Of a stretch of DNA of 13,723 nucleotides, positions 7,669-13,723 are shown piece after piece. Within the stretch, counting starts at the first letter, position 1. Each line of letters begins with the position of its first letter. The translations under genes and the position numbers were made by a program. The notes below the pieces were generated by a model, which was not told the DNA's origin, did not search any database, and saw only the letters and a list, made by a program, of their open reading frames with translations. Source of the stretch: Moraxellaceae bacterium (GTDB lineage: Bacteria > Pseudomonadota > Gammaproteobacteria > Pseudomonadales > Moraxellaceae); NCBI GenBank assembly GCA_003543245.1, contig DPJB01000003.1:18506-32228 (forward strand), written 5' to 3'.

Positions 7669-7678
7669 GAGGGCCGGC
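7645..7678 (-). terminator. Intrinsic terminator of the acyltransferase-DUF349 unit, inside the tesA 3' end
   Basis: On the minus strand GCCGGCCC and GGGCCGGC form a perfect 8-bp GC stem (7671-7678 with 7653-7660) around a 10-base loop, followed by one A and seven Ts (7645-7651). This is a textbook rho-independent terminator, placed 32 bases after the DUF349 stop. On the plus strand the same stem is followed by an A-rich, T-poor run, so it should be a poor terminator for tesA. It overlaps the tesA coding end, including its stop. Confidence 0.85.
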
Positions 7679-7709
7679 TCAATAAAACTACCGGATGACA
7701 TTCAGAATA

Positions 7710-10529
7710 TCAGGCGATACGTGAGCAGATTTCCTGCAGGCGTTGGGCTGCTTCCTTGACGATATCCTTTTCAACCGGCCCCGTTTTAAGGACCGCCTGA
7801 AGACGCAGCTCATTCGTATTGGTAACGCCGGATCGCAAGCCTTTTTCCTGCAGCAGTGCCAGCTGGCGCTGGCGCCGTTCCTGCGCCCGACTTGCTGGTG
7901 ACGGCATTTCAAGCGCAAGCTCCAGATCCATGATGGCATCCAGCACCACTTTCGTATTGTCCTGAACAGCAGACTGCCACCGGGAAACCGAGTCCGGTTG
8001 TTCCCCGATCCGGGAGACGTTCTGAAGCCGGCCTTGCAGTGGTACACGCCACACCGCAGGCAGCGCCGCCAGATCAGGTGGCAGCGGCAGCAAGTTGTCG
8101 ATCAGTGCCTGCTCCGCGCTGCACACGGCAACCCATGCATCAACCATATGTCGTGTCTGCTGGCTTTTTTGTGCGCTTGCCTTGTCAAGGCGAACGGCAT
8201 CAAAACTTTTCCTGGCTTTTTGAAAACGGTCTCGAACAGCCGCTGCATCACGCCCCAGCGACAAAGCCTGAAAAGACTCCTCAAGACGCATGGCCTCACT
8301 GTGCAGACTGTCATCTGCCTCCAGAGCCAGCTTTTCCATGGCCTGTGCAAGCAGCTCAGCCTGGTTGAGTTGCTCCTGCTGGGCATCTTTTCTTGTCTTG
8401 ACGGCATCATCACGCCGCTTGAAAACAGCATCGCACGCAGCACGAAATTCCTTCCAGAGCTTGCGGTCATGCCGTGGTGAAGCCTGTCCCAGTTCACGCC
8501 ACTGCTGCTGCAGCTCCTTGGCCTTGTCACAGGCCATACGCAAGTCATCGGCCGACACCAGTTTCTGCGCCTGTTCAACCAGTAACTGCTTTTCCTGTCC
8601 GATTGTTGCCCAGTGGGCTTCCAGTCGAGCCTCCAGTGACTGCAGAACAGAATGAAAACGGTCCTGCACTGTTCGTGCCGGCTGACGATCTACAGGAAAA
8701 TACAACTGCCACTCCCGACGTGCCGTCTGGATAATCGCCTCGTGATTCTTCCAGTCCACATCGCCTGTCAGGGCATCACTGTACTGCTCCAGCTGATGGC
8801 AGAGCTGCTCGCGTTTGATCAGGTTTCCGGCACGGACCTCACGCTGCGCCGCAAAGTGTTTCCGGCAAGGCTCATAGGCAACATCACTGGCCGCCTTGAA
8901 CTGTTCCCATAGAGGCTGCTCGACAGAGGGATCAGCCACGCCAAGCGCCTTCCATTCGTCCTGAAGCGCCTTGATGCGGTCGGCCATGTCATCCGGATCA
9001 CTCTCGATACTGGCCAGCGCCTGCATCTCAGCCAGCAGGGCTTCTTTCTTGGGCTGCACGACGAAGCCTGCCCAACTCTTCAGTTCCTTTACGCGATCCC
9101 CCAAAGCTTGCAACCGGGGCGTATTGACATGATGGGTGCGGGCAAACTCCTGCGCCTGTCGCAACCGGCGACTGGCTTCACGGCTATTGCCGCCAGTAAT
9201 GGCCACCTCAAGGGCGTCCAGTTGTTGCTGGAGCGATGCCTTTCGGGCAGTCAGCTCCGCCTTGTCTGAAGCACTTTCAGCCACCTTGCGGGCATTTCCC
9301 AGCAGGACTGCGGCATCCTGCAGCATGGCGGGTAATGGCCAGCCACTTTCGCGGTACTGCTGCAATACATCAAGCAGGGACTGACGGTTAGCTGCTTCAT
9401 CCGACTCGTTATCCGCAGATGCACGCAACGATGCGATGGTTGCCTCAACGACCGGCCTGTCCTGATGCCACTGCACCAGCAACGACTCCAGCTGATCGAG
9501 AGCCTTCATCACTGTTTCATAGCGTGCACTCAGTGCTGCGGTGGGCGAGTGCAACTGTACGGCGAGTTCCCAGCGCAGTCGCTGGGTCTTGCGGACCGCG
9601 GCCAGCGAAGGCTGATCAAAATCATCTTGGCCATGGTACTCACTCAAGGTTTCCTCAAGCGTTTCCAATGCACCCTGCAACTCCCTGACAGCCTGATTCT
9701 CGTCGGCAACCCGTTGTTCCTGTGCCTGAACTTCAGCGAGCTGTTTGCATGCGAGTGCATGCGCTGTTGCAAAACGCTCCGCCAAAGAAAGATTGCCGGC
9801 TACGTCCAGCTCTGCCCATTGCTGCCGCAAGCTTTCCGTCTTGGCGGCATAGAGCGGATTCAGTGCAGCCCGTGCCTGGGCCTCCATGGATTCACACAGG
9901 GCAACCGCACGCGCATCCCGTTCACGTGCTGCTTTTTCCTGTGCATGAAGCTCATCAAGACGCCCCTTTGCCAGACGATAAACCGTCTTGTCTTTCTGCC
10001 GTGATGCGGCAGCCAGTTCCTCAAGCAGGGCCGGCGTGGTGATACGTTCAGCCGCCACCTGGCGCAAGCGGGCGACAGGGGAGTGCAGGGCAATGTCATG
10101 CAGGTACATGTCATCATGCAAGGCCGCAATCGCGGCGATACGAATCTCTACCGGATCTGCCTCACGAGTCAGGGCAATCAGCGCCTGTGGCGAATTGATG
10201 CGCTCGAGTCGCTGCAGCCGCTCTTCCACTGAAGGACTGAACGGGCTCTGGCCGGCCATTAACTGATGCAGACGCTGTCCGGCAGCATCACGAACAACTG
10301 CCTCAAGATCACGCTTCTGGATCTGCATGAGAATGTCAAAGTCATGCAGCTTTTTCACAGCCTCTCGCCGTACTGCAGGCTCACTGTCTTCCTTTGCCAG
10401 ACGAGTCAGGATTTCAAGATCCTTGCCCTGATCAGGCGACAGCTCCCCGATGGCCTCGATACGTTTCTGTGATTTGATGCTTTGCCACTTGGGAGTGGTA
10501 CGAAACAGCTTACTCAGCATGGCGGTCAT
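7710..10529 (-). CDS. Large DUF349 domain protein
   Basis: A protein of about 939 residues with several DUF349 units. The N-terminal 200 residues look like HEAT-type helical repeats (for example AVRREAVKKLHDFD and EIRIAAIAALHDD). The middle is a long, largely coiled-coil helical region. DUF349-like units with the W-x-x-L/Y core lie at about 510-570 (LQDEWKALGV), 590-640 (ARREWQLYFP) and 660-720 (LQQQWRELGQ). There is no signal peptide or membrane segment, so it should be cytoplasmic. The role of the family is unknown to me; the architecture suggests a scaffold. Two ATGs are possible, at 10529 and 10520, with GGGA three or twelve bases upstream. Family members usually start with a short Met-rich lead into LFRTTPKWQ, which fits both. 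It overlaps the acyltransferase end by 20 bases (11 if the later start is used), suggesting coupling. Confidence 0.88.
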   Translation of the reverse strand: MTAMLSKLFRTTPKWQSIKSQKRIEAIGELSPDQGKDLEILTRLAKEDSEPAVRREAVKKLHDFDILMQIQKRDLEAVVRDAAGQRLHQLMAGQSPFSPSVEERLQRLERINSPQALIALTREADPVEIRIAAIAALHDDMYLHDIALHSPVARLRQVAAERITTPALLEELAAASRQKDKTVYRLAKGRLDELHAQEKAARERDARAVALCESMEAQARAALNPLYAAKTESLRQQWAELDVAGNLSLAERFATAHALACKQLAEVQAQEQRVADENQAVRELQGALETLEETLSEYHGQDDFDQPSLAAVRKTQRLRWELAVQLHSPTAALSARYETVMKALDQLESLLVQWHQDRPVVEATIASLRASADNESDEAANRQSLLDVLQQYRESGWPLPAMLQDAAVLLGNARKVAESASDKAELTARKASLQQQLDALEVAITGGNSREASRRLRQAQEFARTHHVNTPRLQALGDRVKELKSWAGFVVQPKKEALLAEMQALASIESDPDDMADRIKALQDEWKALGVADPSVEQPLWEQFKAASDVAYEPCRKHFAAQREVRAGNLIKREQLCHQLEQYSDALTGDVDWKNHEAIIQTARREWQLYFPVDRQPARTVQDRFHSVLQSLEARLEAHWATIGQEKQLLVEQAQKLVSADDLRMACDKAKELQQQWRELGQASPRHDRKLWKEFRAACDAVFKRRDDAVKTRKDAQQEQLNQAELLAQAMEKLALEADDSLHSEAMRLEESFQALSLGRDAAAVRDRFQKARKSFDAVRLDKASAQKSQQTRHMVDAWVAVCSAEQALIDNLLPLPPDLAALPAVWRVPLQGRLQNVSRIGEQPDSVSRWQSAVQDNTKVVLDAIMDLELALEMPSPASRAQERRQRQLALLQEKGLRSGVTNTNELRLQAVLKTGPVEKDIVKEAAQRLQEICSRIA

Positions 10530-11427
10530 TTTTCCCGGCAATAAGGGTGGTCAGCAGGGCGTCTTTTTCACTCCAGAGCTGGCCTGTCCAGCTCTGGAAC
10601 TCCGCACGGAATACGGGATCATTTTCGTAGTCGGCGCTGAATGCAGCGGAAGGGATCTCACGCTGATGCACACGAACCTTGATCTGACGTACCCGACCAG
10701 AACAGAAGTCCATGAAAGTGGGCGTACCATCCGGGTAGGCAATTGTGGCATCCAGCAGCGAATGCATTTGCTTGCCAAGTACAGACAGGGCAAATGCCAT
10801 GCCTCCTGCCTTGGGCTTGAGCAGGTGCGTGTACGGGGATTGCTGGCGATCATGTTTTGTACGGGTAAAGCGGGTGCCTTCCAGAAAATTCATGACGGAC
10901 ACTGGTGTGTGCCTGAATTTCTCACAGGCACGGCGGGTGGTTTCAACATCCTTGCCCTTGAGTTCCGGATGCTTCTCCAGCACCTCCTTCGAGTAACGTT
11001 TCATGAACGGAAAATCCAGGGCATACCAGGCCTGCCCCAGAAACGGGACCCAGATCAGCTCCTGCTTCAGGAAGTATTTCAGGAAGGCGATGCGCTCGTT
11101 GAATACATAAAACAACACCAGAATGTCGACCCAGCTCTGGTGATTGGCGATCACAAAGTACCAGCCCCTCTTTTCCAGCCCGGTGGGCACCTCGATATCC
11201 CAGTCAATCCTTGGCAACACACGCATCAGTACCTTGTTGTTTATCGTGCACCATGTGCTGGCGAAGAAGATCAGCAGATGCGCAATTACCGTGCGCAGCC
11301 CTTGTGTGGGCATGACATAGCGCAAGGGCATGGTAACAATGATGAGCAACGCAAAAAAAACGGTATTGATACTGATCAGCGCCAGAAAGACGGCAGCGAT
11401 CAGCGGAGCTGGCACGAAGGCAGGCAT
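10510..11427 (-). CDS. PlsC-type acyltransferase (YihG-like, 1-acylglycerol-3-phosphate acyltransferase family)
   Basis: A 305-residue inner-membrane acyltransferase. Two N-terminal hydrophobic segments (about 8-34 and 45-61) anchor it. The catalytic motif I, NHQSWVD (95-101), contains the His-x4-Asp pair His96/Asp101, and motif III is FLEGTR (181-186). The family transfers an acyl chain to lysophosphatidic acid or a related lysolipid. Size and motif context are closer to YihG than to the housekeeping PlsC (about 245 residues), so the acceptor is uncertain. The frame is open to 11592, but AGGGG five bases before the ATG at 11427, followed by a proper membrane anchor, supports this start. It is the first gene of a two-gene unit with the DUF349 protein and diverges from the racemase gene. 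Confidence 0.9.
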   Translation of the reverse strand: MPAFVPAPLIAAVFLALISINTVFFALLIIVTMPLRYVMPTQGLRTVIAHLLIFFASTWCTINNKVLMRVLPRIDWDIEVPTGLEKRGWYFVIANHQSWVDILVLFYVFNERIAFLKYFLKQELIWVPFLGQAWYALDFPFMKRYSKEVLEKHPELKGKDVETTRRACEKFRHTPVSVMNFLEGTRFTRTKHDRQQSPYTHLLKPKAGGMAFALSVLGKQMHSLLDATIAYPDGTPTFMDFCSGRVRQIKVRVHQREIPSAAFSADYENDPVFRAEFQSWTGQLWSEKDALLTTLIAGKNDRHAE

Positions 11428-11432
11428 GAGTA

Positions 11433-11437
11433 CCCCT
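11433..11437 (-). promoter_or_regulatory. Ribosome binding site deciding the acyltransferase start
   Basis: AGGGG on the minus strand, five bases before the ATG at 11427. It argues against the 55-codon upstream extension of the frame, which has no family resemblance. Confidence 0.65.
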
Positions 11438-11488
11438 GATGCCCTGTCGCCATGGCGCAGGGCGTAAAGATGCAAATAAAGCAGCCAG

Positions 11489-11502
11489 AGCAAGTACTTG
11501 CT
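11489..11502. repeat. 14-bp perfect palindrome in the divergent control region
   Basis: AGCAAGTACTTGCT reads identically on both strands. It lies 62-75 bases upstream of the acyltransferase ATG and about 175 bases from the racemase start, in non-coding DNA. The shape fits a dimeric repressor or activator site. No regulator is encoded nearby, and I cannot match the sequence to a known operator. Confidence 0.4.
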
Positions 11503-11612
11503 GGAAGTGCCGGGAATGGTAGCGCCAGCCTTGGAACCGGTGCAACGGGAAACATTCACCAGTCCCTGGCAATGCGTGAGCGAAAGGGTCAATGTTTTTG
11601 AGGGCTTGGGTC

Positions 11613-11628
11613 ATTGGCCAACGCCAAT
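11613..11628. promoter_or_regulatory. Inverted repeat ATTGGC-N4-GCCAAT, possible operator
   Basis: Six-base arms (11613-11618 and 11623-11628) around CAAC. The repeat covers the candidate -35 of the racemase promoter, so a protein bound here would block transcription. Function is inferred from position only. Confidence 0.35.
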
Positions 11629-11641
11629 CCCGGGTTATGCT
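11614..11641 (+). promoter_or_regulatory. Candidate sigma-70 promoter for the racemase gene
   Basis: TTGGCC (11614-11619) and TATGCT (11636-11641) with a 16-base spacer. Transcription would start near 11648, leaving a leader of about 27 bases that carries the ribosome binding site at 11663. Both boxes are imperfect matches. Confidence 0.35.
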
Positions 11642-11662
11642 CCCGACCCTGCAGTCATCAAC

Positions 11663-11667
11663 AGGAG
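11663..11667 (+). promoter_or_regulatory. Ribosome binding site deciding the racemase start
   Basis: AGGAG seven bases before the ATG at 11675. It fixes the start against the upstream in-frame extension to 11498. Confidence 0.75.
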
Positions 11668-11674
11668 CGTCATC

Positions 11675-12859
11675 ATGTCCGGCCCGCTGTCTTCCCTCAA
11701 GGTGCTCGATTTTTCCGGTCTGCTGCCAGGCCCCTTTGGCACCATGCTACTGGCCGACATGGGGGCCGACGTCCTGCGAGTGGAGTCTCCCACACGCCCG
11801 GACATGGTTCGCATCCTGCCACCACATGATGCCGGTGTTTCGGCATCGCATGCCTTCCTCAACCGCAGCAAGCGCGGCATTGCCGTGGACCTGAAGAAGC
11901 CGGAAGGCGTGGAACTGATCAAAAAGCTGGTGGCGGACTACGACATCGTCGTCGAACAGTTTCGCCCGGGTGTGATGGACCGGCTGGGTGTGGGGTATGA
12001 GGCACTCAAGGCAATCAACCCGAAGCTGATTTACTGTGCCATCACCGGCTATGGCCAGACCGGCCCCTACAAGGATCGCGCCGGGCACGACATGAACTAC
12101 CTGGCCATTGCCGGGGTGCTGGGCTACAACGGCCGCAAGGCTACCGGGCCGGCTCCCGTGTCCGTGCAAATTGCCGATGTAGCCGGTGGCTCCTGCCATG
12201 CGGTAATGGGCATTCTGGCCGCCGTGATTCACCGCATGCAGACCGGGGAAGGGCAGTTTGTCGACATTTCCATGACGGATGCCGCTTTCACCCTGCATGC
12301 CCTGACGGCCCCGCCGGCACTGGTGGCCAACATCCAGCCCGAACGTGAGGGTACCCAGCTCAACGGCGGCTCCTTCTACGACTGCTACGAAACGAAAGAT
12401 GGTCGTCACTTCTCCGTGGGTGGCCTTGAGCCGCAGTTCTTCATGCAGTTCTGCGGCGCCATTGGGCGCCCCGAGCTGGCCCCGCAAGGCATGGCCTTTG
12501 GTAACCCGGACGTTGTGGCCTCGCTGAAAGCGGAAATTGCCGGTGAAATGAAAAAGAAGACCTATGCCGAATGGGAACAGGTCTTCATCGCCATTGATTC
12601 CTGCACCGAACCGGTCCTCAGTTTTGCCGAGGCCTGTGAGCATCCTCAAATCAAGGCACGTGGCCTGATCGTCGAGGTCCCGCGTCCCGATGGCACCAAG
12701 CAAAGGCAGCTGGGCTCTGCCATCAAGTTCTCAAAGACGCCCGCAACCTTCCGCTTTATCGGTACCGAGCTGGGCTCACATACCACAGAGGTGCTGACCG
12801 AGCACGGCTTTGGCACCGACGAGATTGCACACCTCCGGAGTGCGGGAGTCATCGTCTGA
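11675..12859 (+). CDS. Alpha-methylacyl-CoA racemase (class III CoA-transferase fold)
   Basis: A 394-residue protein of the CaiB/BaiF family. Early residues VLDFSGLLPGPFGTMLLADMGADVLRVE are typical of the fold. Three residues place it with alpha-methylacyl-CoA racemases rather than true CoA-transferases: His138 in AGHDMNY, Asp168 in QIADVAGG, and Glu252 in VGGLEPQFF, matching the racemase catalytic set (His126, Asp156 and Glu241 in the mycobacterial enzyme). By family knowledge it interconverts (R)- and (S)-2-methylacyl-CoA esters, letting methyl-branched fatty acids or sterol side chains enter beta-oxidation. It is cytoplasmic, with no signal peptide. Apparently a single-gene unit: it diverges from the acyltransferase and converges with the secretin-like gene 31 bases downstream, with no clear terminator between. 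A different acyl substrate remains possible. Confidence 0.9.
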   Translation: MSGPLSSLKVLDFSGLLPGPFGTMLLADMGADVLRVESPTRPDMVRILPPHDAGVSASHAFLNRSKRGIAVDLKKPEGVELIKKLVADYDIVVEQFRPGVMDRLGVGYEALKAINPKLIYCAITGYGQTGPYKDRAGHDMNYLAIAGVLGYNGRKATGPAPVSVQIADVAGGSCHAVMGILAAVIHRMQTGEGQFVDISMTDAAFTLHALTAPPALVANIQPEREGTQLNGGSFYDCYETKDGRHFSVGGLEPQFFMQFCGAIGRPELAPQGMAFGNPDVVASLKAEIAGEMKKKTYAEWEQVFIAIDSCTEPVLSFAEACEHPQIKARGLIVEVPRPDGTKQRQLGSAIKFSKTPATFRFIGTELGSHTTEVLTEHGFGTDEIAHLRSAGVIV

Positions 12860-12890
12860 TTCACGAATGATCCGGGTTGCTGCTGGCAGA

Positions 12891-13706
12891 TCAGGGTAAA
12901 ACCTCAACCCTGATTTCCAGCGGCACATTAACGGTGGAGGACTGCCGGCTGCGGCTTGTCATGCCCGACTGCTGTCGTGATTCCTGTGCAGAAATGGCGC
13001 CGAACGGCGTCCACTCATTCAGGTTCAGCTTTGTCTGTGATGCGACAGCAGACCTGTTGATCACTCCATGCCCGGCAGGACTCATGGACGCTTCCTGATA
13101 AGCCACCGCCAGAAGCACCGTACCATCCGCCAGCAGCCGTGGCGTCACCATCATGCCGCTTTGCACCGGAACATATTCCTGCGAGACACTGCCTCCCGGG
13201 CCATAGACATAAGTCACCACCGGGATATCCGAGCCAGTCGCAATGAACAGGGTTGATCCCTCAATGGCACGCAAGGCGTAGGCCGACAGATCCTGCTGCT
13301 GCGTCTGCTCATCCCCGGCCCTAATGGTCACCTTGCCCGAAACATTGCCATCACTGATGACTACGCGCCCGGCCGCACCGAGTGACTGTTGCGAAGAAAG
13401 CCCGGTGCCGCGCCGGCGTACCTGAACCAGCAGATTGCGCAAAGGCTTGTTGATCGTATCCAGGGCATTCCTGGTCACGGCCATTTTTTCTGCTGTCGCA
13501 CGAATGATCAGCTGGCCCTGCCATGCACTTACGCTGCCTTCCGGCGCAACCATGGGTGCCAGTATTGCTACCAGCTCATCCGCACGATCAGATGGAATGA
13601 TTGCCAGCTCGATATCCGCAGCAGATGCACCAACCGGCCCAATCATTGCCGCAGGCATGAACAGCGCCCACAACATCAGGATTGCCGGCCAGCGCAGGGC
13701 GTTCAC
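12891..13706 (-). CDS. Exported secretin-like (NolW/N-domain) protein without pore domain
   Basis: A 271-residue protein with a signal peptide (about 1-29, hydrophobic core then GASA before ADIELAIIP). Residues 31-98 look like a secretin N-domain of the NolW type: a beta strand, a helix around DELVAILAPMV, SVSAWQGQLIIRAT, then a helix ending in LDTINKPLRNLLVQV. Residues about 150-271 resemble the start of a secretin domain (GSTLFIATG, VTPRLLADGTVLL, and LNLNEWTPFGAI followed by a final VPLEIRVEVLP). At 271 residues it is far shorter than pore-forming secretins (usually over 400), so an outer-membrane channel is unlikely. The GTG start at 13706 has no visible ribosome binding site. The frame remains open to the window edge, so a start outside the window, or the ATG at 13676, is possible. 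The upstream partner is not visible. Confidence 0.75.
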   Translation of the reverse strand: MNALRWPAILMLWALFMPAAMIGPVGASAADIELAIIPSDRADELVAILAPMVAPEGSVSAWQGQLIIRATAEKMAVTRNALDTINKPLRNLLVQVRRRGTGLSSQQSLGAAGRVVISDGNVSGKVTIRAGDEQTQQQDLSAYALRAIEGSTLFIATGSDIPVVTYVYGPGGSVSQEYVPVQSGMMVTPRLLADGTVLLAVAYQEASMSPAGHGVINRSAVASQTKLNLNEWTPFGAISAQESRQQSGMTSRSRQSSTVNVPLEIRVEVLP

Positions 13707-13723
13707 AAATGCAGTTGCCGGAA

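Noticed and set aside
10450..11439. Open frame of 329 codons on the plus strand opposite the acyltransferase
   Set aside because: Its translation shows no recognisable domain, and the opposite strand holds the NHQSWVD and EGTR motifs of a real enzyme.
11428..11592. N-terminal extension of the acyltransferase by 55 residues
   Set aside because: It lacks family similarity and would bury the AGGGG ribosome binding site. The 14-bp palindrome also falls here, which fits control DNA better.
11747..12703. Open frame of 318 codons on the minus strand opposite the racemase gene
   Set aside because: No family motif, no ribosome binding site, and fully antisense to a gene with clear catalytic residues. 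Long antisense frames are common in GC-rich genes.
1..13723. Search for CRISPR arrays, tRNAs, insertion sequences, att sites, toxin-antitoxin pairs and phage genes
   Set aside because: No repeated spacer units, cloverleaf, transposase motif or flanking direct repeats were found by eye. The gene content is chromosomal housekeeping.

Overview
The window looks like ordinary chromosome of a moderately GC-rich gammaproteobacterium. The best guess is the Pseudomonas/Alcanivorax side of the class. This is inferred from the combination of a PA4642-type small protein, DUF1853, DUF2804, a long DUF349 protein and an E. coli-like ybbA/ybbP/tesA group. No transposase, integrase, tRNA, rRNA, CRISPR array, prophage gene or abrupt change of composition was seen. 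Ten genes fill almost all of the sequence, and two of them run off or may run off the window ends.

Layout. (1) Bases 1-2231, minus strand: a compact operon read DUF1853 -> DUF2804 -> exported peroxiredoxin, with a 4-base ATGA overlap and then a 25-base gap. The peroxiredoxin is cut by the window edge. (2) Bases 2473-7031, minus strand: ybbA -> ybbP -> a protein resembling a voltage-sensor module without a pore -> a PA4642-family protein. Gaps of -1, 39 and 60 bases suggest one transcription unit. (3) Bases 7033-7668, plus strand: tesA, diverging from ybbA with essentially no intergenic DNA. (4) Bases 7710-11427, minus strand: a PlsC/YihG-type acyltransferase followed, with a 20-base overlap, by a ~939-residue DUF349 protein. 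This unit ends at a strong intrinsic terminator embedded in the last codons of tesA. (5) Bases 11675-12859, plus strand: an alpha-methylacyl-CoA racemase of the class III CoA-transferase fold, diverging from the acyltransferase across a 247-base control region that holds two inverted repeats. (6) Bases 12891-13706, minus strand: an exported secretin-like protein, convergent with the racemase.

How the genes may work together. YbbA and YbbP form an ABC transporter of the MacB/LolCDE mechanical type, and TesA is the periplasmic GDSL esterase encoded next to them. From family knowledge, this trio is thought to pull hydrophobic molecules from the inner membrane and hydrolyse them. The acyltransferase and racemase also act on acyl chains, so the window has a loose lipid theme, but nothing proves that these units are co-regulated. 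No complete new system such as defence, secretion or biosynthesis is evident. The most unusual items are the pore-less voltage-sensor-like protein in the ybbAP operon, the overlapping divergent start codons of ybbA and tesA, the terminator hidden in the tesA coding end, and the dyads in the acyltransferase/racemase divergent region.
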